From Tetradesmus obliquus (taxonomy: Eukaryota; Chlorophyta; Chlorophyceae; Sphaeropleales; Scenedesmaceae), in NCBI GenBank assembly GCA_030272155.1, contig CP126205.1:608501-672500 (forward strand): a DNA stretch of 64,000 nucleotides. Direction: 5' to 3'. Every line of letters begins with the position of its first letter. The first letter of the stretch is position 1. Under the pieces are notes generated by a model. The model was not told the origin of the DNA, made no database searches, and saw nothing but the letters and a program-made list of their open reading frames with translations. Below are positions 62,120 to 64,000 of the stretch, piece by piece. The translations under genes were made by a program, and so were the position numbers.

Positions 62120-62475
62120 CTGCAGGTCAGCAGCCAGCACCATGCGCTGCAACAGGCAGCAGTTGTTTTTGGCAGTTGAAGCGCTGCAGCAGCGCCTGCA
62201 TGTGGCTCACATGTAGCCTGGGCGCTGCAGGTCAGCAGCCAGCACCAGGCGCAGCAACCTGCAGCAGTTGACATTTGGCAGTTGAAGCGCTGCAGCAGCG
62301 CCGGCATGTGGTTACATGTATAGCCTAGGCGCTGCAGGTCAGCAGCCAGCACCAGGTGCTGCAACAGGCAGCAGTTGTTGTTGGCAGTTGAAGCGCTGCA
62401 GCAGCGGCTGCATGTGGCTCACATGCAGCGTGGGCGCTGCAGGTCAGCAGCCAGCACCAGGCGCTGCATCAGGCA
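62120..62475. repeat. Tandem repeat of ~105 bp, four copies
   Basis: The word TGCAGGTCAG-CAGCCAGCACC recurs at 62121, 62226, 62333 and 62438, a period of 105-107 bp. Each unit also has GGCAGTTGAAGCGCTGCAGC followed by a CATGTGG-type word. It lies in the 3' flank of the large Gln-rich gene. No coding role is evident. It resembles the exon-copy arrays in period but I see no exon source in the window. Confidence 0.9.
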
Positions 62476-62759
62476 GCACTTGGCGGCCGATGCAAGAGCG
62501 GCAATGGCCTGGGCACTGCAGCAGCAGAGCCGGCATGTGCGTACGGATCGAATGCTGTTGTAATCGTTATGTTACGTTACATTGATTGGTTGGATGCACA
62601 CCATGCGGGCAATGCTGCAAGAAAAGCGACATGGCAGGCATTGTTTTCCGTGTGGCTGCTGCCAAAGGCAGTGACTGCTTGGTGACTGGGCCACTATTTA
62701 CACCAAGTATGGGCTGTACATGATCTCTAATGAGCGTCAGGGGCCTAAGCAGGACTCAC

Positions 62760-62850
62760 CGGCAGCAGCGTTGGTGGCTTGATCAGACTCATCAATGATT
62801 GCTGCGTCAGATTGGGCTGGGCTGGCGCGCAGTGCCAGCAGGGTTGCCAT
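62760..62850 (-). CDS. Possible orphan first exon with signal-peptide-like start
   Basis: From ATG 62850 the minus strand encodes MATLLALRASPAQSDA, then IIDESDQATNAAAG, ending at a good GTGAGT donor at 62759. The Leu/Ala-rich start resembles a short signal peptide. I found no continuing exon to the left, where the tandem array lies, so the gene may be a relic or its next exon unrecognised. Confidence 0.35.
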
Positions 62851-63198
62851 CAACAGCAGCAGGGTGGGGTTCAGATTGTTCCATTCACGCTCACCGTCAA
62901 AAGTGGGGGCTTTTTTCCGACACGGACAGTGGTGCATGCACCTTGTTGGCACATTGTGTTGTCTGTCCGACAGCAAGTGCGGCCAGGAGCGCGGTTTTGT
63001 TGCTTAACATGTTGAGGGTGCAGGCTGCAGTGTTGTCTCATCCTTACATTCGACTCAAGTGAATCTTAGCGATGAAGCCGTCGGCGCTTCCCTGAAACGG
63101 AAGGAAGCGGGGCCACGTTGTCGCATGCCATTTGAACTCACTGCACACGCACCACTTGAAAGAGACTAGACAGCAATGAGTGTGAATCCTGTTTATGT

Positions 63199-63834
63199 GT
63201 CTGCCATGCTTCTGTGGTGCAGCTGCAGCTGGATGCAGGAGCAGCAGTGGAAGCAGTCACAACAGGCGGCCGAACGCCATTGCATGATGCAGCCATTGGA
63301 GGCAATGCTTCTGTGATTGAACTGCTGCTGGATGCAGGCGCGGCAGTTGCAGCAGCAGATGCAGCAGGCGTGACAGCACTGCACTATGCAGCCTTAAACG
63401 CCTGTGCTGATGTGGTGCAATTGCTGCTGGATGCGGGAGCATCAGTGACAGCGACACGTGCAGGCGGCATCATACCCCTGCACTCGGCCCTGCAGAGGCG
63501 TCGCTTTGATGCCGCTGCCAGGCTGGTGAATGCCATGAAGCCTGCGCATGCAGATCTGGCCAAGGAGGCGCTGGCGCGGTTCCCACAAGATGTGCAGGGA
63601 GATGTGCACATGGCGCTTGCAGGATGGGTTGCAACCATGCAGGCGCAGGCGCAGCAGCAGCAGGAGCAGCTGGACAGGGACAGGCAGCAGGTTGCTGCGG
63701 AGCGCACGGCAGCCCAGGAGCTGCTGGTTGCTGCATGCCTGGGGATGAGCAGGATGCAGGCCGCTGCTGAGCCTGATGATGCTGATGAGTACTTCTCTGT
63801 TGATTCTTGCGGCTTCTCTGACGGTGATGAGTAG
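63199..63834 (+). CDS. Ankyrin-repeat protein, 3' part
   Basis: The frame encodes at least three ankyrin repeats, seen as ASVVQLQLDAGAAVEAVTTG, GRTPLHDAAIGGNASVIELL, GVTALHYAALNACADVVQLL and a degenerate GGIIPLHSALQRRRFDAAAR. A linker and a Gln-rich coiled-coil-like segment (QAQQQQEQLDRDRQQVAAER) follow, then an acidic tail (EPDDADEYFSVDSC) and the TAG at 63832. The 5' boundary is uncertain: the frame enters within a repeat, so one or more upstream exons are missing or lie in 62851-63198. Ankyrin repeats mediate protein binding; no catalytic domain is present. Confidence 0.82.
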   Translation, partial: VCHASVVQLQLDAGAAVEAVTTGGRTPLHDAAIGGNASVIELLLDAGAAVAAADAAGVTALHYAALNACADVVQLLLDAGASVTATRAGGIIPLHSALQRRRFDAAARLVNAMKPAHADLAKEALARFPQDVQGDVHMALAGWVATMQAQAQQQQEQLDRDRQQVAAERTAAQELLVAACLGMSRMQAAAEPDDADEYFSVDSCGFSDGDE

Positions 63835-64000
63835 GTGATTCGTGATGCCATCACTGCGGCCTCCCGAAATCAGAACGTGGAGGCTCTTGATCGAAGTGCT
63901 TGCTCCATTGCTGTGTTTAGTTTGTGTTGTAGTACAGGTTTGGGCCGCTGAGCGTGATATAAAGACGCATCAGTGTCATTCTGCAGCTGCAAGAGTTTCG
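63835..64000. other. 3' flank of the ankyrin gene
   Basis: Presumed 3' UTR; it runs to the window edge. No further gene is seen. Confidence 0.45.

Overview
This window reads as nuclear DNA of a green alga. The genes are intron-rich with GT-AG introns (one GC-AG candidate). CAG/CTG triplet arrays are everywhere and encode poly-Gln, poly-Ala and poly-Ser runs in many proteins. The gene set is plant/algal: plastid-type transit peptide, plant-style LRR protein, AP2-like module, CTP:phosphocholine cytidylyltransferase. A chlorophyte, perhaps a Scenedesmus-like Sphaeroplealean, is my inference; no organelle, prokaryotic or CRISPR content is seen. All gene models were assembled by hand from splice sites, reading phase and family homology; none has transcript support.

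Layout. 0.5-1.35 kb: 3' end of a GH3 glycosidase (+). 2.8-3.3 kb: C-terminal exon of an unidentified Cys-rich protein (-). 3.8-10.7 kb: dynamin-related GTPase DRP-A (-). 11.1-13.1 kb: a tandem ubiquitin-like/RING protein (+). 14.0-20.6 kb: DRP-B (+), an inverted paralogue of DRP-A that carries an 891-bp insertion, a frameshift and stops. 22.2-24.4 kb: plastid-type membrane protein (-). 25.1-26.7 kb: ribosomal protein S14/uS11 (-). 27.1-31.2 kb: LRR/F-box-like protein (+). 32.3-34.9 kb: secreted glycosidase-like protein (+). 37.2-39.9 kb: secreted class-3 lipase (-). 41.6-45.3 kb: phosphocholine cytidylyltransferase (-). 46.2-48.1 kb: Bax-inhibitor/Lifeguard-type membrane protein (+). 49.8-53.4 kb: secreted Pro-rich LRR protein (+). 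55.7-61.8 kb: very large Gln/Ala-rich protein with an AP2-like module and three copies of an apparently undescribed ~95-residue domain (+). 62.8 kb: orphan first exon (-). 63.2-63.8 kb: ankyrin-repeat protein (+).

The strongest unexplained pattern is shared by most multi-exon genes here. Short tandem duplications start inside an exon, cross its splice site and run into the adjoining intron. One exon stays intact while one to four truncated copies, often keeping a plausible 3' or 5' splice site, lie in the neighbouring intron. It is seen in GH3, DRP-A, DRP-B, UBL-RING, the plastid membrane protein, RPS14, the lipase, CCT, the Lifeguard protein and the LRR protein. A second window-wide pattern is strand asymmetry: relative to each gene's sense strand, triplet arrays read CAG in exons and CTG in introns, where they often form the tract just before the acceptor.

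The genes do not form one pathway. The only clear local relation is the inverted DRP pair flanking the UBL-RING gene.
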